From Candidatus Omnitrophota bacterium (GTDB lineage Bacteria; Omnitrophota; Koll11; Gygaellales; Profunditerraquicolaceae), in contig JAPLLP010000090.1 in assembly GCA_026387515.1 (NCBI GenBank), positions 1 to 5,607 on the forward strand: a stretch of DNA of 5,607 bases, written 5' to 3'. Made by a program: the position numbers and the translations under genes. This document shows, piece after piece, positions 1-5,254 of this stretch; position 1 is the first letter of the stretch; every line of letters begins with the position of its first letter. The notes below the pieces were generated by a model. That model was not told where the DNA came from. It saw only the letters and a program-made list of their open reading frames with translations, and did no database searches.

Positions 1-226
1 CAGAAAGCAGGACGCGCGCGCCGTTGGCAGCTAAAACCCGGGCAGCCTCCAGGGCAAAGCGATCGGATAAAAAACGCGTATCAAAATCCACGGCTACCCG
101 TTTCCCTTTACCGAGATAATCGGCAACCGCCTGCGAAATAACTTTCAGGTTCTTAAATGTATAATTATCCCCGATAACCCCTCTCCAGCCATCCGTGCCA
201 AACTTAATCTCGACGTTATCTTGCAT
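1..226 (-). CDS. Phosphoglucomutase/phosphomannomutase (alpha-D-phosphohexomutase family), N-terminal part, runs off window
   Basis: Only the first 75 codons are in the window; the gene continues beyond position 1. The protein opens MQDNVEIKFGTDGWRGVIGD, and the FGTDGWRG block (residues 9-16) is the N-terminal signature of the alpha-D-phosphohexomutase superfamily. It is followed by a DYLGKGKRVAVDFDTRFLSD stretch (about residues 40-59), corresponding to the conserved 'YDTR-SD-F' part of domain 1, then a helix ending AANGARVLLS. Family members interconvert hexose 1- and 6-phosphates through a phosphoserine, feeding glycan or glycogen precursors. The active-site serine lies further on and is not visible, so substrate (glucose, mannose or glucosamine) cannot be decided. 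The ATG at 224-226 is supported by AAAGGA 6 bases upstream. It overlaps the end of rpe by 11 bases, implying translational coupling. Family assignment is secure; exact enzyme is not. Confidence 0.88.
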   Translation of the reverse strand, partial: MQDNVEIKFGTDGWRGVIGDNYTFKNLKVISQAVADYLGKGKRVAVDFDTRFLSDRFALEAARVLAANGARVLLS

Positions 227-860
227 TTCTTATCCTTTCTATCGCTTTTTTTGTGTCTTTGGCCCCAAAGATGTAAGAACCAGAAGCCAATATATTAGCC
301 CCTGCTTTTATAAGCATGCCGGCGTTAGTATCTTTAACGCCGCCGTCAACCGCAATATCACCTTTAAAAATAGCGCGTAAATTCCTTATTTTAGGTATTA
401 CCTCCGGCAAAAATTCCTGTCCGGAAAAACCGGGATTAACCGACATAACCAGGACCAGATCAACTATCCCCAAAACATCTTTTATCTTCTCTAAAGGAGT
501 TTTGGGATTTAAAGAAACACCCACTTTTACGCCCTGTCTTTTTAAATCCCGGGCCAGCGCCTTGAATTTTAGAGTGCCGGTAGCCTCAATGTGCGCGGTG
601 ATCATATCGCTACCAGCCCGCACAAAGTTCCTGGCGAGCTTTTGGGGATTCTCTATCATTAAATGTGTATCAAAGGGCAGCTTGGTAAGCCCGCGTATAC
701 TTTCTATCACTGCCGGACCGATAGTGATATTGGAGACAAAATGCCCGTCCATAATATCGATGTGCAACATATCCGCTCCGGCGCGTTCCACTTTTTTTAT
801 CTCGCTCTCAAGCGAACTAAAATCAGCGGACAATAATGAAGGCGCGATCTTTATTTCCAT
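216..860 (-). CDS. rpe: Ribulose-phosphate 3-epimerase
   Basis: Cytoplasmic TIM-barrel enzyme that interconverts D-ribulose 5-phosphate and D-xylulose 5-phosphate in the pentose phosphate pathway. The 214 residues match the usual family length (about 215-225). Visible family motifs in order: APSLLSADF (6-14), the metal-binding HIDIMDGHFV (33-42, with His33 and Asp35), DTHLMIENP (64-72, with His66), VMSVNPGFSGQ (138-148), the second catalytic aspartate in AVDGGV (170-175, Asp172), and the phosphate-binding GSYIFG (194-199). All catalytic residues expected of the family are present, so the enzyme should be active. The ATG at 860-858 is supported by AAGGA at 868-872. Its start overlaps the nadD stop by 10 bases (ATGGAAATAA) and its stop overlaps the next gene's start, so the three are probably co-translated. 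Confidence 0.97.
   Translation of the reverse strand: MEIKIAPSLLSADFSSLESEIKKVERAGADMLHIDIMDGHFVSNITIGPAVIESIRGLTKLPFDTHLMIENPQKLARNFVRAGSDMITAHIEATGTLKFKALARDLKRQGVKVGVSLNPKTPLEKIKDVLGIVDLVLVMSVNPGFSGQEFLPEVIPKIRNLRAIFKGDIAVDGGVKDTNAGMLIKAGANILASGSYIFGAKDTKKAIERIRNAR
233..238 (-). promoter_or_regulatory. Ribosome binding site for the phosphohexomutase gene
   Basis: AAAGGA on the minus strand, 6 bases before the ATG at 226-224. It lies inside the last codons of rpe and fixes the start of the overlapping downstream gene. Confidence 0.6.
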
Positions 861-1444
861 TGGTAGATCCTTTTTTTGTTGATATATCTGAAAACCGCCT
901 CAGGGACCAGGTAGCGAAAAGACTTTCCCTCCTTGATCGCCCCGCGGATCTCAAAACCGGAAATATCTACCGCCCTGATCGGCAATGTGGATACCCCGGT
1001 CTGCCGAGAGACAGCATAGGTGGTTATATCCTCCAAAGGGTAACCCGGACGTGTCGCCACGACAAATTTTACCAGCCTGGAAATTTCGCTTATGTCTTTC
1101 CAGGCATCTAAATATTTCATCAGGTCTGAGCCGATAATAAAAAACATCTGATCCTGGCTATATATTTTTGTGAATGCCGGTATGGTATTAATGGTGTAAG
1201 ACGGACCCGTGCGCCTGATCTCTATATCAGACGCGTAAAAATGCCTATTCCCCGCTATAGCCAACTTCACCATTTTAAGGCGCGCGTCCGCTTTCGCTAT
1301 ATCCACGTTATCTTTGTGCGGCGGGACAAATGTCGGCACAAAAATCACCTTATCCAGGCCCAGCTTCTCCCGCGCCTCTTCGGCTAAAATCAGGTGGCCG
1401 ATGTGAATGGGATTAAAAGTTCCGCCGAGTATACCAATCTTCAT
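851..1444 (-). CDS. nadD: Nicotinate-nucleotide adenylyltransferase
   Basis: Transfers AMP from ATP to nicotinate mononucleotide to give deamido-NAD, a late step of NAD synthesis in the cytoplasm. At 197 residues it has the normal length. The nucleotidyltransferase signature GGTFNPIHIGH (7-17) carries the HxGH ATP-binding motif. VPPHK (40-44), the substrate-loop IRRTGPSYTI (76-85), IIGSD (103-107) and the C-terminal ISGFEIR (161-167) follow in the family order, ending in a typical VPEAVFRYINKKRIY tail (180-194). The last motif is usually ISST-IR; the Gly-Phe here is a modest deviation. The ATG at 1444 is right because GILGGTFNP follows at once. There is no Shine-Dalgarno sequence before it: the 9 bases upstream are CTCTAAACT, then the 142-bp repeat begins. 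Normally nadD follows proA directly and precedes rsfS; here rpe follows with a 10-base overlap. Confidence 0.96.
   Translation of the reverse strand: MKIGILGGTFNPIHIGHLILAEEAREKLGLDKVIFVPTFVPPHKDNVDIAKADARLKMVKLAIAGNRHFYASDIEIRRTGPSYTINTIPAFTKIYSQDQMFFIIGSDLMKYLDAWKDISEISRLVKFVVATRPGYPLEDITTYAVSRQTGVSTLPIRAVDISGFEIRGAIKEGKSFRYLVPEAVFRYINKKRIYQWK
868..872 (-). promoter_or_regulatory. Ribosome binding site for rpe
   Basis: AAGGA on the minus strand inside the last codons of nadD, 7 bases before the rpe ATG. It supports the overlapping start of rpe rather than an internal one. Confidence 0.6.
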
Positions 1445-1453
1445 AGTTTAGAG

Positions 1454-1595
1454 GGGACGTTTCCTTACGCTATAACTCTATGCTACACAAAATATTACAA
1501 CTGCTCATTTTCCATTACTAGTAGGTTCAAAAATTGGAAAACATGTTGCTGTAACTCATTCTTATATAATAGTTTAAATAACAAGGAAACGTCCC
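1454..1595. repeat. 142-bp MITE/REP-like palindromic element with 13-bp terminal inverted repeats
   Basis: The left end GGGACGTTTCCTT (1454-1466) is the exact reverse complement of the right end AAGGAAACGTCCC (1583-1595). Two inner pairs share the same centre of symmetry (1524.5): TTACA (1495-1499) with TGTAA (1550-1554), and TTTTCCA (1508-1514) with TGGAAAA (1535-1541). The remainder pairs poorly, as in a decayed palindrome. The inside is AT-rich with no open reading frame. The ends are preceded and followed by TA-containing flanks (TAGAG on the left, TTA on the right), which could hint at a TA target duplication, but this is weak. No transposase is in the window, so mobilisation would have to be in trans. 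In RNA from the nadD strand the ends could form a long-range stem. The role could be mobile, terminator-like or regulatory; only the repeat itself is seen. Confidence 0.72.
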
Positions 1596-2852
1596 TTATT
1601 CTCGTATCTGACCGTTGCCTAATACCGTATATTTATAGGTGGTCAATTCCTCTAACCCCATCGGGCCGCGGGCATGCAATTTATCGGTAGATATGCCGAT
1701 CTCCGCGCCCATGCCAAATTGATGCCCGTCAGTGAAACGGGTTGAGGCGTTAAGGTACACACAGGCAGAATCCACTTTTTTAAGGAATTCATCCGCTGCC
1801 TTAGCGTTCCCGGTAATAATAGTATCCGAGTGGTGCGAACCATAATAATTGATATGCTCGATTGCCTGCCGAACATCCTTAACCACCTTAACCGAAAGCC
1901 TCAAATCCAGATATTCGGTGCGATAATCATTCTCTGTGGCGCGACGGCAAGGCTTGACTAACTTACAGGTAACCGGACATCCCCTTAACTCAACGCCTGC
2001 CTTTTTAAATCTCCGGGCCATCTCAGGAAGAAATTTTGCGGCAACAGCCTTATGCACCAGCATGCTCTCCATAGCATTACATACCCCCGGCCGCTGGACC
2101 TTGGCGTTAAGGCATATTTTAAATGCCATATCTAAATCCGCAGCTTTATCCACATAAATATGGCAGATGCCCTTATAGTGCTTGATCACCGGTATACGAG
2201 ATAGTTCTACCACCCGCCGGATCAAGGCCTCTCCTCCGCGCGGCATAACCAGATCAATATAATCATTTAAACCCAGTAATATATCCACTGCTTTTCTATT
2301 TGGGGTAGTTATCAAATTTATTACGCCCTCAGGAACCACACTTCCCCTAAGAGCCGAAATAAGCGCTTTATAAATAGCGATATTGGAGTTTAAGGATTCG
2401 CTGCCGCCTCTTAAAATCACGCTATTGCCGGATTTAAAGGTGAGCCCCGCGCAGTCAGAAGTTACGTTAGGACGCGACTCATAGATAATCGCGATAACCC
2501 CTATCGGCGTACGCACCCTTCTTATAAGCAGGCCGTTAGGCCTTTTCCATTGCTTTAAGACCATACCTACGGGGTCAGGAAGACGCGCTATTGCCAATAA
2601 AGAATCCGCCATCTCCTTGATCCTATTCTCTCCTAAAGTCAGGCGATCGATGAAAGCCCGAGAGAGCCCCGCGCGAACAGCCAGATCAATATCCTTCTTA
2701 TTGCCCTTAAGTATAGCGTTCTTTTGCCGTAGCAGATTCTGGGCCATGCGCCTCAAAGCCAGATTCTTCTCGGATGAAGCGATAGAAGCGAGCCTGCGCG
2801 ATGCCTCTTGCGCTTTTTTAGCTAAATTTTTTAGTTCTATTTTGAGTTCCAT
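1596..2852 (-). CDS. proA: Glutamate-5-semialdehyde dehydrogenase (gamma-glutamyl phosphate reductase)
   Basis: Second enzyme of proline synthesis: reduces gamma-glutamyl 5-phosphate, made by ProB, to glutamate 5-semialdehyde with NADPH, in the cytoplasm. The 418 residues match the family length (about 415-420). It is an aldehyde-dehydrogenase-fold protein. Visible are RRVRTPIGVIAIIYESRPNV (111-130), the SGNSVILRGGSES nucleotide-binding region (141-153), DLVMPRGGEAL (200-210), IKHYKGICHIYVD (223-235), the catalytic cysteine in QRPGVCNAMES (253-263, Cys258), RTEYLDL (311-317), and the family-specific end FGMGAEIGISTDKLHARGPM (379-398) then GLEELTTYKY. Nothing essential is missing. It starts 3 bases after the proB stop with only a weak ribosome site, so it likely depends on re-initiation from proB, as fits two enzymes that hand over an unstable acyl phosphate. 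The stop codon touches the right end of the palindromic element. Confidence 0.98.
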   Translation of the reverse strand: MELKIELKNLAKKAQEASRRLASIASSEKNLALRRMAQNLLRQKNAILKGNKKDIDLAVRAGLSRAFIDRLTLGENRIKEMADSLLAIARLPDPVGMVLKQWKRPNGLLIRRVRTPIGVIAIIYESRPNVTSDCAGLTFKSGNSVILRGGSESLNSNIAIYKALISALRGSVVPEGVINLITTPNRKAVDILLGLNDYIDLVMPRGGEALIRRVVELSRIPVIKHYKGICHIYVDKAADLDMAFKICLNAKVQRPGVCNAMESMLVHKAVAAKFLPEMARRFKKAGVELRGCPVTCKLVKPCRRATENDYRTEYLDLRLSVKVVKDVRQAIEHINYYGSHHSDTIITGNAKAADEFLKKVDSACVYLNASTRFTDGHQFGMGAEIGISTDKLHARGPMGLEELTTYKYTVLGNGQIRE

Positions 2853-2855
2853 CTT

Positions 2856-3923
2856 TTAAAGAATTACCATGTTATCGCAGTGCATAACTTCTTTTTCCGA
2901 ACGTTTTCCTTTAACCTTATCTAATTCTTTGCAGGAAACACAGGCCCTTCCTCGGGCAAATTCAATTCCTTGCGCGTCTATTACGCTGACGATATCTCCG
3001 CATTCAAAATCACCTTCCCTACCCAATACCCCTACCGACAACAGGCTCTTTTTATTCAGCAAGGCGCGCAAGGCCCCTTCGTCCGCGATCACCCTGCCTT
3101 TAGGCCTGGTGCCAAAAGCCAGCCAGCGCTCCCTTTCGGTCAAAGACTTGTTAGGCACAAAGAACGTCCCGGCCTCCTGGGGCTTTTCTGCGGCAGTAAG
3201 CACTATATTTTTTGTCCGGCCGTTTGCGATAACGCAAGGAATACCCGAATCCATGGCTATTTTTGCCGCGTCCAGCTTGGTGATCATCCCGCCTACGCAC
3301 GCAGGTTTGTCCGAAGGAGTGGGGCAGGCGAGCCTCTTTATCTGCGGCGTGACAGCATCAACTACCCTTACTACTTTCTTATCCGCGTCAAGGAGCCCGT
3401 CGACATCCGAAAGGATTATTAAAAGGTCTGCCGAAACAAGATTGGAAGCCACCAGCGCAGAGAGTTTATCATTATCCCCGAATTTGATCTCTTCGGAAGA
3501 AATAGTATCGTTTTCGTTAACTATAGGCACCAGTTTAAGGCGTAATAATTCAAGAAGCGTATTTTTCGCGTTCAGGCAGCGCTTGCGATTAGCTAGGTCA
3601 TCCCAGGTTAAAAGCACCTGGGCGCAGTGCAGGCCTCTTTTTTCAAAGACGCGCTGGTACTCGCCCATAAGAACATGCTGTCCGCAGGCGGCAAGGGCCT
3701 GCAACAAAGCCAGCTGTTTGGGACGGGACTTTAGTTTCAATATGCCTAACCCCTTAGCAATAGCCCCTGAGGAAATTATGATGATTTCCTTCCCCTTATT
3801 TAATAGGGCCTCCACCTGCTCAGCCAACCCTTCCAGAGAAAAAGATCCGGATTCTCCAGCCACTAAAAGGCTTGAGCCGATCTTTATCACAATACGCTTA
3901 TAATTTTTTCCTGATAGCTTCAA
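2856..3923 (-). CDS. proB: Glutamate 5-kinase with C-terminal PUA domain
   Basis: First enzyme of proline synthesis: phosphorylates the gamma-carboxyl of glutamate with ATP; usually feedback-inhibited by proline. At 355 residues it is close to the usual two-domain form (about 365). The amino-acid-kinase domain shows VIKIGSSLL (12-20, Lys14), ISSGAIAKGLG (50-60), PIVNENDTIS (133-142), KFGDNDKLSA (147-156), ILSDVDGLLDA (170-180) and CVGGMITKLDAA (209-220). A PUA domain follows from about residue 277 (PKGRVIADEGALRALLNKKS onward) to an end, EVMHCDNMVIL, typical of the family. The start is TTG at 3923-3921, chosen because GGAGG lies 6 bases upstream and no ATG lies before the IKIG motif. The first 26 bases overlap the end of the obg reading frame, so in an undamaged operon it would be coupled to obg. 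Confidence 0.97.
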   Translation of the reverse strand: MKLSGKNYKRIVIKIGSSLLVAGESGSFSLEGLAEQVEALLNKGKEIIIISSGAIAKGLGILKLKSRPKQLALLQALAACGQHVLMGEYQRVFEKRGLHCAQVLLTWDDLANRKRCLNAKNTLLELLRLKLVPIVNENDTISSEEIKFGDNDKLSALVASNLVSADLLIILSDVDGLLDADKKVVRVVDAVTPQIKRLACPTPSDKPACVGGMITKLDAAKIAMDSGIPCVIANGRTKNIVLTAAEKPQEAGTFFVPNKSLTERERWLAFGTRPKGRVIADEGALRALLNKKSLLSVGVLGREGDFECGDIVSVIDAQGIEFARGRACVSCKELDKVKGKRSEKEVMHCDNMVIL

Positions 3924-4098
3924 TTAACTCCTCCAACCCTTTTTTATTTAAAGCCGAAATCGGATAAACCCTTTTCTTTATCGCCTTTTTAAAACGCGCC
4001 AAATTAGCTTTGGCAGCATCTAGATCCATCTTATTGGCGGCAATAATCTGAGGCTTACGCGCCAGCTCCTGACTGTAATCTTTTAGCTCTTTATTCCT
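3898..4098 (-). pseudogene. obgE: Out-of-frame C-terminal part of obgE (G4/G5 motifs)
   Basis: In the frame one base off the upstream Obg reading frame, 65 codons (from 4095 to a TAA at 3900-3898) continue the Obg GTPase domain. They encode NKELKDYSQELARKPQIIAA, then NKMD at 4035-4024 (the G4 guanine-specificity motif), and YPISALNKKGLEELIEAIR with the SA of G5. This completes the Ras-like fold; the end point fits Obg proteins without a C-terminal OCT extension. The stretch has no start codon or ribosome site of its own at its upstream end and is closed by TAG at 4101-4099, so it is unlikely to be translated separately. Aligned by eye to the family pattern DP-x-E-D-Y-x-x-x-N-x-E-L, about 14 bases are missing at the junction around 4095. 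It may be a real deletion or an assembly error. Confidence 0.85.
3928..3934 (-). promoter_or_regulatory. Ribosome binding site that sets the TTG start of proB
   Basis: GGAGGAG on the minus strand; its GGAGG core is 6 bases before the TTG at 3923. It sits within the last codons of the obg frame and is one of the best ribosome sites in the window, which decides for the unusual TTG start. Confidence 0.75.
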
Positions 4099-4828
4099 CT
4101 AAAGGATCCCTGCCGTCCACTCCCGCCATGTCAACCAGATGCACCAATATTTTAGTGCGCTCCACGTGCCTGAGGAATCTATCCCCTAAACCCCTGCCAG
4201 CGGATGACCCTTCGATCAGGCCTGGGATATCAGCTATAACAAAAACTCCTTCATCTAAACCAACCACTCCCAAGATAGGAGCCTTTGTGGTAAATGGATA
4301 GGCGGCTATTTCCGGCCTGGCCCGGGAAACGCTTGAGATCAGAGTAGATTTACCAGCATTGGGAAAACCAATCAAACCGCAGTCGGCAATAAGTTTCAGG
4401 TCTAATAATAACTGCCTTTCTTCGCCGGGCTCAGGCAAAGTTACTTCGGCGTGATGCTGATTACCCCTGCCACCCTCACCACCCCTGGCTACGGTAACCT
4501 CGTCTCCTAAGTCACGCAAAACGCTGCCCGTGACGGCATCAGTAACCACCGTTCCCGCAGGCACACGCACATAGACCGTAGGCGCGTTTTTACCCCTTTT
4601 ATTCTTACCAGAACCATGCCCCCCGTCCTGTCCGCGAAAGTGCCGGTTATAATGAAAATCCAACAAAGTGCGCAAATTCCTGTCCACCCGCAAGATTACA
4701 TCTGCGCCTCTGCCGCCATCTCCTCCGTCGGCAATACCCTGCCTGGTGTATTTATCGCGGTAAAAACAACGGCAGCCTTTTCCGCCATTGCCGCCTTTGA
4801 CGTTTATCTTAGCGCTATCGATGAACAT
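4091..4828 (-). CDS. obgE: GTPase Obg/CgtA, interrupted: Obg fold and G1-G3 only
   Basis: Obg binds the 50S subunit and uses GTP in late ribosome assembly and stress signalling. The N-terminal Obg fold is visible as glycine-rich repeats (KGGNGGKG 11-18, DGGDGGRGADV 34-44, FRGQDGGHGSG 64-74, RGGEGGRGNQH 115-125). The GTPase domain has Walker A GFPNAGKST (154-162), the G2 threonines in YPFTT (177-181), and G3 DIPGLIEGSSAGRGLGDRFL (200-219). The frame stops at residue 245 after DMAGVDGRDPLEE, before G4 and G5, which lie in another frame downstream. As written the product cannot bind guanine specifically and should be inactive, odd for a gene essential in most bacteria. The segment between GNQH and PGEER is also about 8 residues shorter than usual. 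The ATG at 4828 is 7 bases after the rplU stop with GAGGGG close by. rpmA, usually in between, is absent. Confidence 0.93.
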   Translation of the reverse strand: MFIDSAKINVKGGNGGKGCRCFYRDKYTRQGIADGGDGGRGADVILRVDRNLRTLLDFHYNRHFRGQDGGHGSGKNKRGKNAPTVYVRVPAGTVVTDAVTGSVLRDLGDEVTVARGGEGGRGNQHHAEVTLPEPGEERQLLLDLKLIADCGLIGFPNAGKSTLISSVSRARPEIAAYPFTTKAPILGVVGLDEGVFVIADIPGLIEGSSAGRGLGDRFLRHVERTKILVHLVDMAGVDGRDPLEE

Positions 4829-4835
4829 TTACCCC

Positions 4836-5150
4836 TCAAGCCAGCGTTATATCTTTGATCTTTATGCGGGTAAGGTTCTGACGATGGCCTTTTTTAGTAT
4901 GGGACGCCTTACGCCTGCGATATTTAAAAGAAAACTTCTTTTTATCCTTGAACTGCTCCAGGACCTCTGCTTTTACGCTTGCGCCCACCAGATAAGGTTG
5001 CCCTACGGCTACCTTTTTATCAGAAGAGGCCAAAATTACCCTATCCAAAGTGATTTCAGCGCCATCCGCGGCATCCTGTTTCTCGATTTCGATTACCGAA
5101 TCCTTTTGAACGCTATACTGTTTTGCTCCAACTTCAATTATTGCATACAT
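4836..5150 (-). CDS. rplU: 50S ribosomal protein L21
   Basis: Primary-type large-subunit protein that binds 23S rRNA. The 104 residues match the family (about 103). It begins MYAIIEVGAKQYSVQKDSVI, the standard L21 opening, has the central ITLDRVILASSDKKVAVGQP (33-52) and the C-terminal signature KFSFKYRRRKASHTKKGHRQ (72-91) followed by NLTRIKIKDI. Many basic residues at the C-terminal half fit rRNA binding. The ATG at 5150 has an excellent AAGGAGG 7 bases upstream. It is the first gene after a clear promoter and is followed 7 bases later by obgE; L27, its usual next neighbour, is missing. Confidence 0.98.
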   Translation of the reverse strand: MYAIIEVGAKQYSVQKDSVIEIEKQDAADGAEITLDRVILASSDKKVAVGQPYLVGASVKAEVLEQFKDKKKFSFKYRRRKASHTKKGHRQNLTRIKIKDITLA

Positions 5151-5157
5151 TTGTGCG

Positions 5158-5164
5158 CCTCCTT
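5158..5164 (-). promoter_or_regulatory. Strong ribosome binding site of rplU
   Basis: AAGGAGG on the minus strand, 7 bases before the rplU ATG; a near-perfect anti-16S match as expected for a highly expressed ribosomal protein. Confidence 0.85.
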
Positions 5165-5194
5165 AGCTGTTTTTTATCTTTTTAAAGATTTTTA

Positions 5195-5223
5195 ATATTA
5201 CCACAGAAATTAACGGCGGTCAA
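5195..5223 (-). promoter_or_regulatory. Sigma70-type promoter of the rplU-obg-proBA operon
   Basis: On the minus strand TTGACC (5223-5218) and TAATAT (5200-5195) are separated by exactly 17 bases, and TGG directly before the -10 box gives an extended -10 element. Transcription would start near 5188, leaving a leader of about 38 bases with the rplU ribosome site. It lies in the 104-base gap between the RNase gene and rplU (5151-5254), which otherwise holds no gene. A small AT-only palindrome, ATCTTTTTAAAGAT (5176-5189), sits at the predicted start of the leader. The promoter is inferred from sequence only. Confidence 0.7.
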
Positions 5224-5254
5224 GGCAAAAATGAGTAAAAATTCGGCGGGAAAG

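Noticed and set aside
316..882. Plus-strand reading frame of 188 codons opposite rpe
   Set aside because: It is antisense to a complete rpe with all catalytic residues, and its composition has no recognisable motif.
1445..1595. Rho-independent terminator between proA and nadD
   Set aside because: The inverted repeats are 116 bases apart and no GC-rich stem with a U-tract follows; the pair fits repeat ends better than a terminator.
2869..3903. Long plus-strand reading frame (344 codons) opposite proB
   Set aside because: It mirrors the well-conserved ProB protein, shows no family motif, and has no ribosome site or context; it is a shadow of proB codon usage.
4085..4105. Programmed +1 frameshift in obgE, with SD-like AGAGGA near the stop TAA
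   Set aside because: The SD-like bases overlap the stop instead of lying a few bases before a slippery codon as in prfB, GAA is not a good +1 slip codon, and the fused product would still lack about five residues of the family. A deletion explains it better.
5176..5189. ATCTTTTTAAAGAT with following T-rich bases as a terminator
   Set aside because: The stem has only A/T pairs plus one G/C pair and no gene on the plus strand ends here; on the minus strand it lies downstream of a promoter at the start of the rplU leader.
5151..5254. Ribosomal-protein leader or riboswitch upstream of rplU
   Set aside because: From the likely start near 5188 only about 38 bases of leader remain, too short for a known riboswitch or a structured L21 autoregulatory leader.
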